Positions 46,479 to 55,712 of a stretch of DNA of 64,000 bases are shown here, piece by piece; positions within the stretch are counted from its first letter, which is position 1, and each line of letters opens with the position of its first letter. The DNA comes from Apilactobacillus kunkeei. GTDB taxonomy: Bacteria; Bacillota; Bacilli; Lactobacillales; Lactobacillaceae. The stretch lies in contig NZ_JXDF01000017.1 of NCBI RefSeq assembly GCF_001308195.1, forward strand, positions 124,001 through 188,000. Reading direction: 5' to 3'. The notes beneath the pieces are model-generated. The model had not been told where the DNA came from. It did no database searches and saw only the letters and a program-made list of their open reading frames with translations. Both the position numbers and the translations under genes were made by a program.

Positions 46479-49400
46479 TTATTTATAAACTACATTGCCA
46501 TTGCCTAATAATTGAATAAGTTTATCGTGCAATTCCTTGCTATTATTCAAATTATTGTCCGTACTTAACAGCTTTTTGGTACCGTTTTGTGAATTATATA
46601 TAACGACTTGATGATTTCCATGATTTTGTTTCATCAATGCATAAACATTTCTCAATACTTGATTGGAATTGTGGGCCTCATCAATCTTCAAATACCATTT
46701 TTCACTAGGCATTTGCTTTTTGATTTTACTCAAAACGTTTGCTGCAGGATACATCTTATCGGCAATCAGTTGATACTGACCGTTTCTCTTTTCGGGTTTA
46801 CCACTTACCATAATTACCATGGATGTTCTAATCCAATTAGCAATAAGTTTGTAAGTTGATGGGAAGACTGTCACGTTAATATCTCCGGCAACATCTGTTC
46901 CATCAACGAACGCCATATTGTCACCCTTTTTGGTCCTAATGGTCTTAACTCTTTGCACAAACAATAGACAGTTAATTGGTTCATCATAACTACCCAATTC
47001 GTCTGAAGAAACAATCTTCATTGCACTTTGTAGTCTTTGATATTGTTCTACTGGATGTCCTGATAAATAAACACCAACGTATTTATTTTCCAATTCCAGT
47101 TTATCAACTAGACTAAGTTCTTCGGCAACTCGCTTTTTAGGCTTTAGTGTCTTGAATAAGTCCTGAGATCCGCCGCTTAAGTTAACTGATTCAACGTATT
47201 CATCAATCGAATTAGCTAATTCGGAGCGATTATCACTAAAACTATCAAAAGCACCCACGTAAATAAGTGGTTTTAATAAGTCGTTTTTTCTAAACTGTGG
47301 TGAAATTCTGGAAATGAACTCTTCTAGTCCCTTGTATGGACCATTTTGTTCACGTTCTTCAACAATTTCACGAATAAAATCACTACGTATTCCCTTGATG
47401 CATCTTAGACCAAAGATAATGTTTTGCCCGTCATCAATAAACTCTTCAAATGACTTATTGATATCAGGTGCCAATACATTAATATTACGTTTCTTAGCCT
47501 CCACAACATAAACATTAATCTTGTCGTGATTTCCCATTACGGAGTTCAACAATCCGGTAAAGAATTGACGACTAAAATGGGCTTTCAAATAAGCTAATTC
47601 AAATGCCATCTTACTGTAAGCCACAGCATGAGACTTATTGAAACCGTAACTAGCAAATCGTTCAATATATTCGAAGGTTTGACTAGCAGATTGCTTTGAG
47701 TAACCCTTCTTTTCGGCTCCAGTAATAAACTTATCTCTCATTGATTCCATTACGCCTTGCTTTTTCTTACTCATTGCACGACGTAACAAGTCGGCTTCAC
47801 CAAGTGTGAAGCCACCCATGATTGATGCCACTTGCATTACCTGTTCTTGATAAACAATGATTCCATACGTTGGCCCTAACACATCAACAAGGGTTGCATC
47901 GATTCCTTCAACCTTTTCCTTGCCCTTCTTTCGAGCAATGAAGGTGTCGATATTTTCCATTGGACCAGGACGGTACAAGGCATCAACGGCCGCAACCTCA
48001 TTGAAGTTATCCGGATGTAATGATTTCAAAACACGTTTAATCCCGTCAGATTCAAATTGGAAGATTCCATTTGTATCACCCTGTTGGAATAATTCCAATG
48101 TTTTGGGATCGTTTAAATTAATCTTTCTGATATCAAAATTACTGTTAACATCTTTTCTAACTAGTTGAATGATGTCGTTTAAAATTGAAAGGTTCTTTAA
48201 ACCAAGAAAATCAATCTTCAACAAACCGATTTCTTCTACGTAGTTCTTAGAATATTGAGTAATCAATAGCTCTTCATTTCCTGATTGAAGCGGTGAAGTC
48301 TCAACAATTTTGTTTTGACTTAACACCAATCCGGCAGCATGCGTCGATGAATGTCTAGGGTTACCTTCTAGTTTAGTAGCCGTTTCATACATCAACTTAT
48401 TCAAGGCATTGTCGTTAACGAGGTTCCTAAGTTTTAGTGAGTTATCGTAAGATTCCTTAAGCGTAATCTTTAACTTGTTTGGAATGGCTTTACTCCACTC
48501 GTCTTGTTCAAACTTAGATAAACCAAATGTTCTACCCACATCCCTTAATACTTGTTTGGTCGACATTGTATCAAAAGTAACGATTTGAGCAACGTTTTGA
48601 TGCCCATACTTATCATGGACATAGTTTAAAATCACTTCACGTTTATCGTCTGGAATATCCAAATCAATATCCGGCATTTGAGCACGTTGGTCATTTAAGA
48701 AACGTTCAAACAATAGGTCGTATTCAATCGGATCAACATCTGTAATGTACAAACAAAACGAAACAAGTGATCCGGCTGCTGAACCACGTCCGGGTCCAGT
48801 CATGATATTTTGTTGATGAGCGTAGTTAATAACGTCCCACACGATTAGGAAATAATCGTTGAAGCCCATGCCATCAATCACTTGTAACTCATGTCTTAAA
48901 CGGTCACGATAAACTAGCCATTTACCTTTCGGAACTGCTAATTCCACTAAACGGTGCTTTAAACCAGTTATACATAACTCGGCTAGGAAATCCTTGGATG
49001 ACATGTTCTTACCATTATCATAATGTGGTAAAACCGGTTGTTTTTTACTAATTTCGACATGACAGCTTTTTGCTACCTTTTCGTTATTAGTTAAGCATTC
49101 TTCAAGTCCCTTTAGCTGGTAGTCATTAATTACGTCAGAACTTGATTTTAACCAGTTCTGGGTTTCTTCGTGACTTTCACCCAGTGGATTGGTTAGACGG
49201 CGATTATCATCTCGAATGCATTGCATTACTTTTAGAGCGAATGCATCATCGCTATTTAGATTTTGGACTCTAGATGATGCAATTAGGCCAACCCCTAATT
49301 GTTCTGATAATGGTTTTACTTGTTCAATGTAGTCATTATCTTCTAGTTTTTCTTCACTAATCGCCAAGAAGATATCTCCACCTTCATGACCATTCTTTAG

Positions 49401-49856
49401 ATCACCTATAAAATCGCTCACTGTATCGACTTGGTGTTGTTTAATCAACGCTGCTACCTCGCCATAATCAGGAACAATGATAAAAGTATCTTTGGTAAAA
49501 CTAAGTACATCATCTATCGAAAGATTTTCGTTTTCCCTTGTTTTAGCTAGAGTTGATAATTTCATGATGTTTTTGTATCCATCATTATTCTTTGCTAAAA
49601 CAATCAATTGATTTGACTCCTCATCCGCTGAGACATTCTCAACGGAAAAAGTAAGTCCGATAATTGGATGAATATTATTTTTTATACACTTATCATAGAA
49701 TTCAACTGCACCATACATAACTTTGTCATCAGTCAACGCCAGGTTAGTATACCCACGTTTAATTGCTGTTGAAATTAATTCATCTATTGAGATTGTACTA
49801 TTCAACAAACTGTATGAACTCATTACGTTTAACGGTGTATAATCCATAAAAATCAT
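46479..49856 (-). CDS. dnaE: DNA polymerase III alpha subunit DnaE
   Basis: The second replicative polymerase of low-GC Gram-positives, which extends primers before PolC takes over. The 1125-residue protein has a PHP domain (about 1-200), the catalytic core with GRGSAAGS and PDIDLDIPD aspartates, helix-hairpin-helix and C-terminal OB-fold regions. Expected PHP metal ligands are replaced (LNVMSSYSLL, LTDDKVMYG), so it has no phosphoesterase site. The start may be the ATG at 49856 or one at 49847. It is divergent from the DUF2929 gene. Confidence 0.96.
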   Translation of the reverse strand: MIFMDYTPLNVMSSYSLLNSTISIDELISTAIKRGYTNLALTDDKVMYGAVEFYDKCIKNNIHPIIGLTFSVENVSADEESNQLIVLAKNNDGYKNIMKLSTLAKTRENENLSIDDVLSFTKDTFIIVPDYGEVAALIKQHQVDTVSDFIGDLKNGHEGGDIFLAISEEKLEDNDYIEQVKPLSEQLGVGLIASSRVQNLNSDDAFALKVMQCIRDDNRRLTNPLGESHEETQNWLKSSSDVINDYQLKGLEECLTNNEKVAKSCHVEISKKQPVLPHYDNGKNMSSKDFLAELCITGLKHRLVELAVPKGKWLVYRDRLRHELQVIDGMGFNDYFLIVWDVINYAHQQNIMTGPGRGSAAGSLVSFCLYITDVDPIEYDLLFERFLNDQRAQMPDIDLDIPDDKREVILNYVHDKYGHQNVAQIVTFDTMSTKQVLRDVGRTFGLSKFEQDEWSKAIPNKLKITLKESYDNSLKLRNLVNDNALNKLMYETATKLEGNPRHSSTHAAGLVLSQNKIVETSPLQSGNEELLITQYSKNYVEEIGLLKIDFLGLKNLSILNDIIQLVRKDVNSNFDIRKINLNDPKTLELFQQGDTNGIFQFESDGIKRVLKSLHPDNFNEVAAVDALYRPGPMENIDTFIARKKGKEKVEGIDATLVDVLGPTYGIIVYQEQVMQVASIMGGFTLGEADLLRRAMSKKKQGVMESMRDKFITGAEKKGYSKQSASQTFEYIERFASYGFNKSHAVAYSKMAFELAYLKAHFSRQFFTGLLNSVMGNHDKINVYVVEAKKRNINVLAPDINKSFEEFIDDGQNIIFGLRCIKGIRSDFIREIVEEREQNGPYKGLEEFISRISPQFRKNDLLKPLIYVGAFDSFSDNRSELANSIDEYVESVNLSGGSQDLFKTLKPKKRVAEELSLVDKLELENKYVGVYLSGHPVEQYQRLQSAMKIVSSDELGSYDEPINCLLFVQRVKTIRTKKGDNMAFVDGTDVAGDINVTVFPSTYKLIANWIRTSMVIMVSGKPEKRNGQYQLIADKMYPAANVLSKIKKQMPSEKWYLKIDEAHNSNQVLRNVYALMKQNHGNHQVVIYNSQNGTKKLLSTDNNLNNSKELHDKLIQLLGNGNVVYK

Positions 49857-49871
49857 CCCTTTCCTTCAACA

Positions 49872-49880
49872 ATTATAACA
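49872..49880 (-). promoter_or_regulatory. Extended -10 promoter for dnaE
   Basis: TGTTATAAT on the minus strand matches TGnTATAAT and lies 15 bases upstream of the first possible dnaE start codon. No clear -35 is seen. Confidence 0.5.
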
Positions 49881-49930
49881 AAAATATCAATTGGTTGGAT
49901 TATTTATAACTGTTTTTTACTTCTTAACTG

Positions 49931-49939
49931 TGGTAAAAT
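49931..49939 (+). promoter_or_regulatory. Extended -10 promoter for the DUF2929 gene
   Basis: TGGTAAAAT on the plus strand matches an extended -10 with one -10 mismatch. It lies about 22 bases before the preferred start codon. Confidence 0.4.
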
Positions 49940-49964
49940 TTCTATGAAATGTGAGGTGGATATG

Positions 49965-50153
49965 ATGAAATTCATTATTTCAAATCTATTAGTTATTTTC
50001 TGGGCTGTTATCTTCGGTGAAATCATCGGATACATTGCCAGTCAATTAACTGGACTAACCTATAACTTAACTGAAATTGGTGTCGTATCAGCCGTTGTTG
50101 TATTAATCGCTGTTAACGCTTTAACACTTATTTCAAAACACTCAGTCAAATAA
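49965..50153 (+). CDS. DUF2929 (YjzD-like) small membrane protein
   Basis: A 62-residue protein of two hydrophobic segments, beginning MKFIISNLLVIFWAVIFGE. The DUF2929 family is found divergent from or near dnaE in lactobacilli; its function is unknown. A GAGGTG lies six bases before the ATG at 49965. An adjacent ATG at 49962 is also possible. The in-frame extension further upstream overlaps the likely promoter and is rejected. Confidence 0.8.
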   Translation: MKFIISNLLVIFWAVIFGEIIGYIASQLTGLTYNLTEIGVVSAVVVLIAVNALTLISKHSVK

Positions 50154-50155
50154 TA

Positions 50156-50188
50156 AAAGCTCAAGTTAATCAACTTGAGCTTTTTTTG
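50156..50188. terminator. Bidirectional terminator between the DUF2929 gene and clpB
   Basis: AAGCTCAAGTT and AACTTGAGCTT form a perfect stem with a 4-base loop, and T runs follow on the plus strand. A runs on the other side also allow termination of convergent clpB. Confidence 0.9.
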
Positions 50189-50189
50189 T

Positions 50190-52772
50190 TTATTCAAATG
50201 TTAATTCGTTGTTTGCTAATCCAATCTTAACTGTAGACTTGGCTTTTACCTTATCTGCAATGATTAACTTAGCTAATGGGGTTTCGACATTTCTTGTCAC
50301 AAATCTTTGTAATGGTCTTCCACCATATTGTGGGTCGTATCCATTATCAGTAATCCAGTCTAGTGCTTCATCACTGACTTCAATCTTGATTTGTTGATCA
50401 TTTAAACGTTGACCTAATTGGTCGATTAAATGTTTAACAATTTGTCTTACATCCTTCTTGGATAGTGGCTTGAATGTGATGATGTCATCAATTCGGTTTA
50501 GGAATTCTGGTTTGAAGCTCTTCTTCAACAAGTCATTGACTTGTTTCTTAGCCTTATCAGAAATGTTTCCGTCCTTATCCAAACCATTCAATAAGATATC
50601 AGAACCTAGATTTGATGTCATAATCAATAGCGTATTCTTGAAATCAACTGTGTGGCCTTGGCCATCGGTTAATCTTCCATCGTCTAATACTTGTAGTAAG
50701 ACGTTGAAGACATCAGGATGCGCTTTTTCTATTTCATCAAACAAAACAATGGTGTATGGATCTCTTCTAACGGCTTCAGTTAATTGGCCACCTTCTTCGT
50801 AACCAACGTATCCTGGAGCAGCACCGACAAGTCTAGAAACGGATTCTTTTTCCATGTATTCTGACATGTCAATTCTTACCATGTGTTCTTCTGAATCGAA
50901 TAGGTTTTCAGCTAATGATTTGGCAAGTTCGGTCTTACCAACACCGGTAGGTCCTAGGAATAGGAATGATCCTAGCGGTTTACTTGGGTCTTGTAGACCA
51001 GCTCTAGAACGTAGTACCGCATCGGAAACAGCTTCAACGGCTTCATCTTGACCAACTACTCGCTTATGCAAGTTGTCGTCTAAATGAAGTAGTTTTTCTC
51101 TTTCACCTTGCATCAAACGGGCAACAGGAATCTTAGTTTCACGACTTAATACTTCTGCAATACCGTCTTCTGTAACTGATTCACTAACCAACCAGTCGTC
51201 TTCATGATCTTGATTTTCCATCTTAGCAAGTTCTTCTTCCAGCTTTGGAATCGTACCATGTTTTAGAATGGCAGCCTTATTTAAATCGTATGAGCTTTCG
51301 GCTTGTTGCAAGTCATTCTTAGCTTGGTCCAGTTCAGCCTTCTTGTCACCTAATGTCTTAATGGATGACTTTTCTTGTTGCCATCTAGCGTTTAACTTAT
51401 TAACAGTTTCCTTTAAGTTAGCTAGTTCTGGTTCTAGTTTGGCCAAACGAGCCTTTGATTCGTCATCTTCTTCGTTCTTTAATGCGGCCTCTTCGACTTC
51501 GGCACGCATTAACTTACGGTTGGCTTGATCCAATTCAGTTGGATTGGAGTTCATTTCAACTTCGATTGTTGAAGATGCTTCATCAACTAAATCAATCGCC
51601 TTATCAGGTAAGAAACGGTCTGGAATATAACGGTCCGCCAACTTGGCAGCTGCAACTAAGGCGTTATCATGAATTCTTACTCCGTGGTGAATTTCTAGTC
51701 GTTCTTTAATTCCACGAAGAATTGTGATGGTATCGTCAACACTTGGTTCATCAACGCTAACCTTTTGGAAACGTCTTTCAAGCGCCTTATCCTTTTGCAT
51801 GTACTTTCTGTATTCGTCAACAGTAGTTGCACCAATCAAATGCAGTTCACCACGAGCTAACATTGGTTTTAAGATATTTCCGGCATCCATACTACCTTCT
51901 GATTTACCAGCACCAACGATGTTGTGAATTTCATCAATGAACATGATAATTTGGCCTTCAGACTTTTTAACAGCCTTTAAAACCGCCTTCAAACGTTCTT
52001 CGAATTCACCACGGTACTTGGCACCAGCAATCAATGAACTCATGTCTAATTCAAACAATGACTTGTCCTTTAGGTTTTCAGGAACATCGTTTACGGCAAT
52101 ACGTTTGGCTAAGCCTTCCACGATTGCGGTCTTACCAACACCGGGATCACCAATCAAAACAGGGTTGTTCTTAGTCATTCTGGAAAGAATTCTAATTACA
52201 TCTAGAATTTCTTCGTCTCTACCGATAATAGGGCCTAACTTACCTGCTCTGGCTTCGGCAACCAAGTCGACACCATATTTCTTAAGTGCTTGATAATTAT
52301 CTTCTTGATTCTTTGAAGTCACCTTTTCGCCCCCTCTGATATTTTGTACTACTTCTTCAATCTTTTGTTTTGTAATTCCTTGGCCTTTTACATAGTCGAC
52401 AACTTTGTTCCCTGTTGTATCCATTAATGCGATTACTAATGTATCAACGGCAACATAGCCATCACCCAAGTTTGTTTTTTCTTTTTCTGCGTTTTGTAAT
52501 AGTTCTAGCATACTGGATGAAATATTTTGTCCATAGGCCACGCCTTGGCCATCTACTGTTGCAATTTCATCTAGTTGTTGATCCAATTGCTTTTCGAAAT
52601 CATCAACGTTCATCCCTGCTTCAGCAAAAATTTGTCTTGCTAATTCACCTGGTTGAACCAATACCTTGAATAAATGGGTAATTGTGATTTCTTGATGTTT
52701 GCGATTAGCAGCCACCTTTTGTGCTTCAGCTAACGCTTGTGATACTGCTTCTGTTAATTCATCTGGATTCAA
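50190..52772 (-). CDS. clpB: ATP-dependent disaggregase ClpB
   Basis: Rescues aggregated proteins with DnaK. The 860-residue protein has the N-domain (about 1-145) and NBD1 with [14 protein letters not shown] coiled-coil M-domain (about 405-525) is followed by NBD2 with [13 protein letters not shown] and a C-terminal domain. The M-domain and the lack of an LGF/IGF loop identify a ClpB rather than a ClpA or ClpC. The start codon is TTG at 52772 with AGGTG six bases upstream. A CtsR box lies just upstream of its promoter. Confidence 0.97.
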   Translation of the reverse strand: MNPDELTEAVSQALAEAQKVAANRKHQEITITHLFKVLVQPGELARQIFAEAGMNVDDFEKQLDQQLDEIATVDGQGVAYGQNISSSMLELLQNAEKEKTNLGDGYVAVDTLVIALMDTTGNKVVDYVKGQGITKQKIEEVVQNIRGGEKVTSKNQEDNYQALKKYGVDLVAEARAGKLGPIIGRDEEILDVIRILSRMTKNNPVLIGDPGVGKTAIVEGLAKRIAVNDVPENLKDKSLFELDMSSLIAGAKYRGEFEERLKAVLKAVKKSEGQIIMFIDEIHNIVGAGKSEGSMDAGNILKPMLARGELHLIGATTVDEYRKYMQKDKALERRFQKVSVDEPSVDDTITILRGIKERLEIHHGVRIHDNALVAAAKLADRYIPDRFLPDKAIDLVDEASSTIEVEMNSNPTELDQANRKLMRAEVEEAALKNEEDDESKARLAKLEPELANLKETVNKLNARWQQEKSSIKTLGDKKAELDQAKNDLQQAESSYDLNKAAILKHGTIPKLEEELAKMENQDHEDDWLVSESVTEDGIAEVLSRETKIPVARLMQGEREKLLHLDDNLHKRVVGQDEAVEAVSDAVLRSRAGLQDPSKPLGSFLFLGPTGVGKTELAKSLAENLFDSEEHMVRIDMSEYMEKESVSRLVGAAPGYVGYEEGGQLTEAVRRDPYTIVLFDEIEKAHPDVFNVLLQVLDDGRLTDGQGHTVDFKNTLLIMTSNLGSDILLNGLDKDGNISDKAKKQVNDLLKKSFKPEFLNRIDDIITFKPLSKKDVRQIVKHLIDQLGQRLNDQQIKIEVSDEALDWITDNGYDPQYGGRPLQRFVTRNVETPLAKLIIADKVKAKSTVKIGLANNELTFE

Positions 52773-52796
52773 TTATTTCACCTACTTAATAAAAAA

Positions 52797-52824
52797 TACC
52801 TATGAGAAATCCATCTCATAGGTA
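52797..52824 (-). terminator. Strong hairpin with T run in the pepT-clpB gap
   Basis: TACCTATGAG pairs perfectly with CTCATAGGTA around an 8-base loop, and six T residues follow on the minus strand (52791-52796). It looks like a complete intrinsic terminator for pepT transcripts. The predicted clpB start point lies inside its 5' arm. Confidence 0.8.
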
Positions 52825-52825
52825 A

Positions 52826-52853
52826 ATTTTACCAAAAGGTCACATTAAATCAA
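52826..52853 (-). promoter_or_regulatory. clpB promoter
   Basis: Minus-strand TTGATT (52848-52853) and TAAAAT (52826-52831) with a 16-base spacer. The CtsR box is immediately upstream of the -35. Confidence 0.55.
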
Positions 52854-52858
52854 ATTAT

Positions 52859-52875
52859 TTTGACCTTTTTTGACT
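52859..52875 (-). promoter_or_regulatory. CtsR operator
   Basis: AGTCAAA-AAA-GGTCAAA on the minus strand matches the tandem heptad RGTCAAANANRGTCAAA exactly. CtsR represses clp genes until heat shock. ctsR itself is not in this window. Confidence 0.9.
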
Positions 52876-52877
52876 AA

Positions 52878-54113
52878 TTATTTTTCTGCGTTTAACTTAG
52901 CGATTTCAATGATGACATCACATGCTTTTTCCATTGTTTGAACAGATACATATTCAAAACGACCGTGCATGTTTTCACCACCGGCAAACAAGTTTGGTGT
53001 TGGTAATCCCTTAAATGAGATTGTTGAACCATCAGTTCCCCCACGAACTGGGAAAATGTCTGGTTTAACGTCAACATTATTCATTGCTTCCTTGGCTAAA
53101 TCAACGACTTCCATGTTCTTTTCGATCACTTCGGCCATGTTGTAGTATTGGTCTTTAACTTCAACGTGAACACGGTCATAATCAAAGCGTTTGTTCATTT
53201 CATCAGCAATCTTTTTGAAGTATTCTTTTCTTTCTTCAAAACGGTTTCTGTCATGATCTCTGATGATGTAAGACATCTTGGTGTTGTCCGGAGTACCATT
53301 AATTTCAAGTAAGAAGTAGAATCCTTCCTTGCCATCAGTGTATTCAGGTCTTTCGTATACAGGTAGTTTAGCATTGAACTCCATTGCTAATAGAGCGGCA
53401 TTGACCATGACATCCTTGGCTTCACCAGGATGGACATCGGTTCCTTTAATTTCAACGGTTGCACCAGCGGCATTAAAGGTTTCGTATTGTAGTTGACCTT
53501 TAGCTCCGCCATCAACGGTGTATGCCATGTCAGCACCGAAATCTTTAACATCAAACTTCAATGAACCAGTTCCGATTTCTTCGTCCGGACCAAAACCAAC
53601 TTCAATTTCACCGTGCTTAATTTCAGGATGGTCAATTAAGTACTTCATGGATGAAATGATTTCGGAAACTCCTGACTTGTCGTCAGCTCCTAATAAAGTG
53701 GTTCCATCAGTTGTGATAAGAGTATCACCAGAATACTTATGTAGACTTTCAAATACGTTTGGATCTAAGTTGTATTCACCGTCACCTAATTTGATGTTTG
53801 ATTTTCCATCATAGTTTTCTACAAATTGTGGGTTCACATTTCCTGAATTAAAATCAGCAGTATCAATATGTGAAATGAAACCAATCTTCTTAACATCTTT
53901 GTCGATGTTTGAAGGTAGGGTTGCAAATACATATACACTTTCTTCATTTGTTCTTACGTTAGATAAACCAATTTCTTTTAGTTCTTCCTTTAATTGGTTT
54001 AAAAATACTGTTTCACGGTTTGCTGATGGAATGGTAGTGCTGCTTTCATCAGAACGCGTGTTAATCTTAACGTATCTCAAAAAACGAGGTACTAAGTCTT
54101 CATACTTACTCAT
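52878..54113 (-). CDS. pepT: Peptidase T (tripeptidase)
   Basis: Releases the N-terminal residue from tripeptides in the cytoplasm. The 411-residue M20B enzyme has metal-binding motifs FISHIDTAD, LLGADDKSG and the catalytic glutamates in GFGPDEEIGTGS, with a dimerisation domain (about 205-320) between. Lactic acid bacteria need such peptidases to use peptides. It precedes clpB but is separated from it by a terminator hairpin. Confidence 0.95.
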   Translation of the reverse strand: MSKYEDLVPRFLRYVKINTRSDESSTTIPSANRETVFLNQLKEELKEIGLSNVRTNEESVYVFATLPSNIDKDVKKIGFISHIDTADFNSGNVNPQFVENYDGKSNIKLGDGEYNLDPNVFESLHKYSGDTLITTDGTTLLGADDKSGVSEIISSMKYLIDHPEIKHGEIEVGFGPDEEIGTGSLKFDVKDFGADMAYTVDGGAKGQLQYETFNAAGATVEIKGTDVHPGEAKDVMVNAALLAMEFNAKLPVYERPEYTDGKEGFYFLLEINGTPDNTKMSYIIRDHDRNRFEERKEYFKKIADEMNKRFDYDRVHVEVKDQYYNMAEVIEKNMEVVDLAKEAMNNVDVKPDIFPVRGGTDGSTISFKGLPTPNLFAGGENMHGRFEYVSVQTMEKACDVIIEIAKLNAEK

Positions 54114-54124
54114 GGTGTTTCCCC

Positions 54125-54928
54125 CTAAATAAATTGATATGGATCAGTGTTTATAGAAGATTCTATCACATCTATTGGCCAATCATAATCTTTTGCCCAC
54201 TCTTTGAACATTTCTGCCAAATATGGTTTGCAAATGCTTTCGATGTGATGGCCGGGATCAACAACTGACATATGGTCAGCAATCATATCATGCCCGACGT
54301 GATAATAAACATCCCCGGTAACATAAACGTCTGCACCTTTATCCTTAGCAATGTTATAGAACTTACCACCATCGCCACCTAGAACGGCAACTTTTTTAAC
54401 TGGCTTATTCAATTCATGACTAATTAGGCGAAGACCGGAGACATTGAAGTATTGCTTACAATTATGCGCAAACTGTTCGACTGTTGTGGTTTCCTTTAGT
54501 TCACCAATTCGACCCATGAAGTATTCAACTCCATTATAATCTCCTTGACTTACTAGTCCTTCAACGTTTCTTAGGTCCATTGCTTCAGCTAACCAATCGT
54601 TCATACCACCATCAGCGTTATCCAAATTGGTGTGTGCAGAATAAACAACGATGTTGTTCTTAATGATGTCGGCATACATCTTATTTTGTGGGACATCTAA
54701 GTCCATGTTTTTAACAGGTCTAAACATCGCTGGATGATGAGAAAAAATCATATCACAGTCGTTTTCAATCGCTTCTTCAACCACTTCTGGTCTAACGTCT
54801 AAGGTTACTAACACCTTATGAATTTCTTGATTAATCGATCCAATTTGCAAACCGATTGGGTCTTGTTCAACCGCAATCTCCTTTGGTGCAAATTTTTCAA
54901 ACTGGTTAATTAAGTCGAATGCTTTCAT
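54125..54928 (-). CDS. Nif3-like dinuclear metal centre protein (YqfO)
   Basis: A 267-residue Nif3/DUF34 protein with paired metal-binding histidines (SHHPAMFR, His64-His65), HTNLDNADGG and a C-terminal histidine-glutamate pair (GHHIES). Length shows that the central insertion of Bacillus YqfO is absent. It overlaps the pattern trmK-yqfO found in Firmicutes, starting directly after trmK. Its substrate is not established. Confidence 0.92.
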   Translation of the reverse strand: MKAFDLINQFEKFAPKEIAVEQDPIGLQIGSINQEIHKVLVTLDVRPEVVEEAIENDCDMIFSHHPAMFRPVKNMDLDVPQNKMYADIIKNNIVVYSAHTNLDNADGGMNDWLAEAMDLRNVEGLVSQGDYNGVEYFMGRIGELKETTTVEQFAHNCKQYFNVSGLRLISHELNKPVKKVAVLGGDGGKFYNIAKDKGADVYVTGDVYYHVGHDMIADHMSVVDPGHHIESICKPYLAEMFKEWAKDYDWPIDVIESSINTDPYQFI

Positions 54929-55624
54929 TTATAACACCTCTTTAATTTCCTCAATTTCCTTCTTCATTGAATTAATCTTATCAACTGGTTTATCATGCTT
55001 GGCCAAGTTCATTTGGTCAATTACCATTTCAATTCTTTCAATTTCGTTTTCCCACTTCTCAACGAAAACATCTGAGTGTTGTTTTAGTAAAAATGGGCCA
55101 AACTTAATTTCTTGTTCTGTGTATTTTACTGGTTCGTCGGTCTTTTTCGCAACGATAATTTCATAGGTGTGACCGTCTTCTCTTAAGATGGTTTCATCAC
55201 TAATTTCATATTGGTTATTCATTAACCATGTTCTCAAACGATCTTCACCAACGTTTGGTTGAAGAATCAATAGTTCGTCGCCTGATAAGTGTGACTTACC
55301 GTTTTCTAGGATATTCTTGATTAAAGTTCCACCCATTCCGGCAATGGTAACACAATCAATTTTATCCTCTGGTTGTACTGATAATAATCCATCTGCTAGT
55401 CTAGTGTCGATTCGATCACTTAAACCTTCAGCTTTAATTTCTTGAATTGCGTTGTCTAGAGGTCCCTTAGCAACCTCACTAGCAATTCCAAATTCAATTT
55501 GTTTTTGTTTCATCAAATAAACTGGCAAGTATGCATGATCAGATCCGATGTCTGCTACTCGACTATTTTGCGGAACAAAATCTGCAACTACTTTCAATCT
55601 TTGAGATAACTTATTTGCGTCCAT
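54929..55624 (-). CDS. trmK: tRNA (adenine-22-N1)-methyltransferase TrmK
   Basis: Methylates N1 of A22 in tRNA with S-adenosylmethionine. The 231-residue Rossmann-fold protein has motif I VADIGSDHAYLPVYL and the TIAGMGGTLI motif, and a C-terminal coiled coil (about 170-228). It ends directly before the nif3-like gene, as in Bacillus (yqfN-yqfO), and starts after the rpoD terminator. Confidence 0.95.
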   Translation of the reverse strand: MDANKLSQRLKVVADFVPQNSRVADIGSDHAYLPVYLMKQKQIEFGIASEVAKGPLDNAIQEIKAEGLSDRIDTRLADGLLSVQPEDKIDCVTIAGMGGTLIKNILENGKSHLSGDELLILQPNVGEDRLRTWLMNNQYEISDETILREDGHTYEIIVAKKTDEPVKYTEQEIKFGPFLLKQHSDVFVEKWENEIERIEMVIDQMNLAKHDKPVDKINSMKKEIEEIKEVL

Positions 55625-55680
55625 AAAAACACCTTTTCTACTTTGTTATTAGTTATATTATAACCGCTATAGAAAATAAA

Positions 55681-55708
55681 AAACAGATAGCAAATGCTAT
55701 CTGTTTTA
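55681..55708. terminator. Terminator after rpoD
   Basis: AAACAGATAGCA pairs perfectly with TGCTATCTGTTT across a very short loop. On the minus strand it is followed by a T run. Confidence 0.85.
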
Positions 55709-55712
55709 ATTA

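Noticed and set aside
51268-52293. Several plus-strand open frames across clpB
   Set aside because: They mirror the coding bias of the clpB M-domain and NBD1; none has a ribosome-binding site or recognisable protein features.
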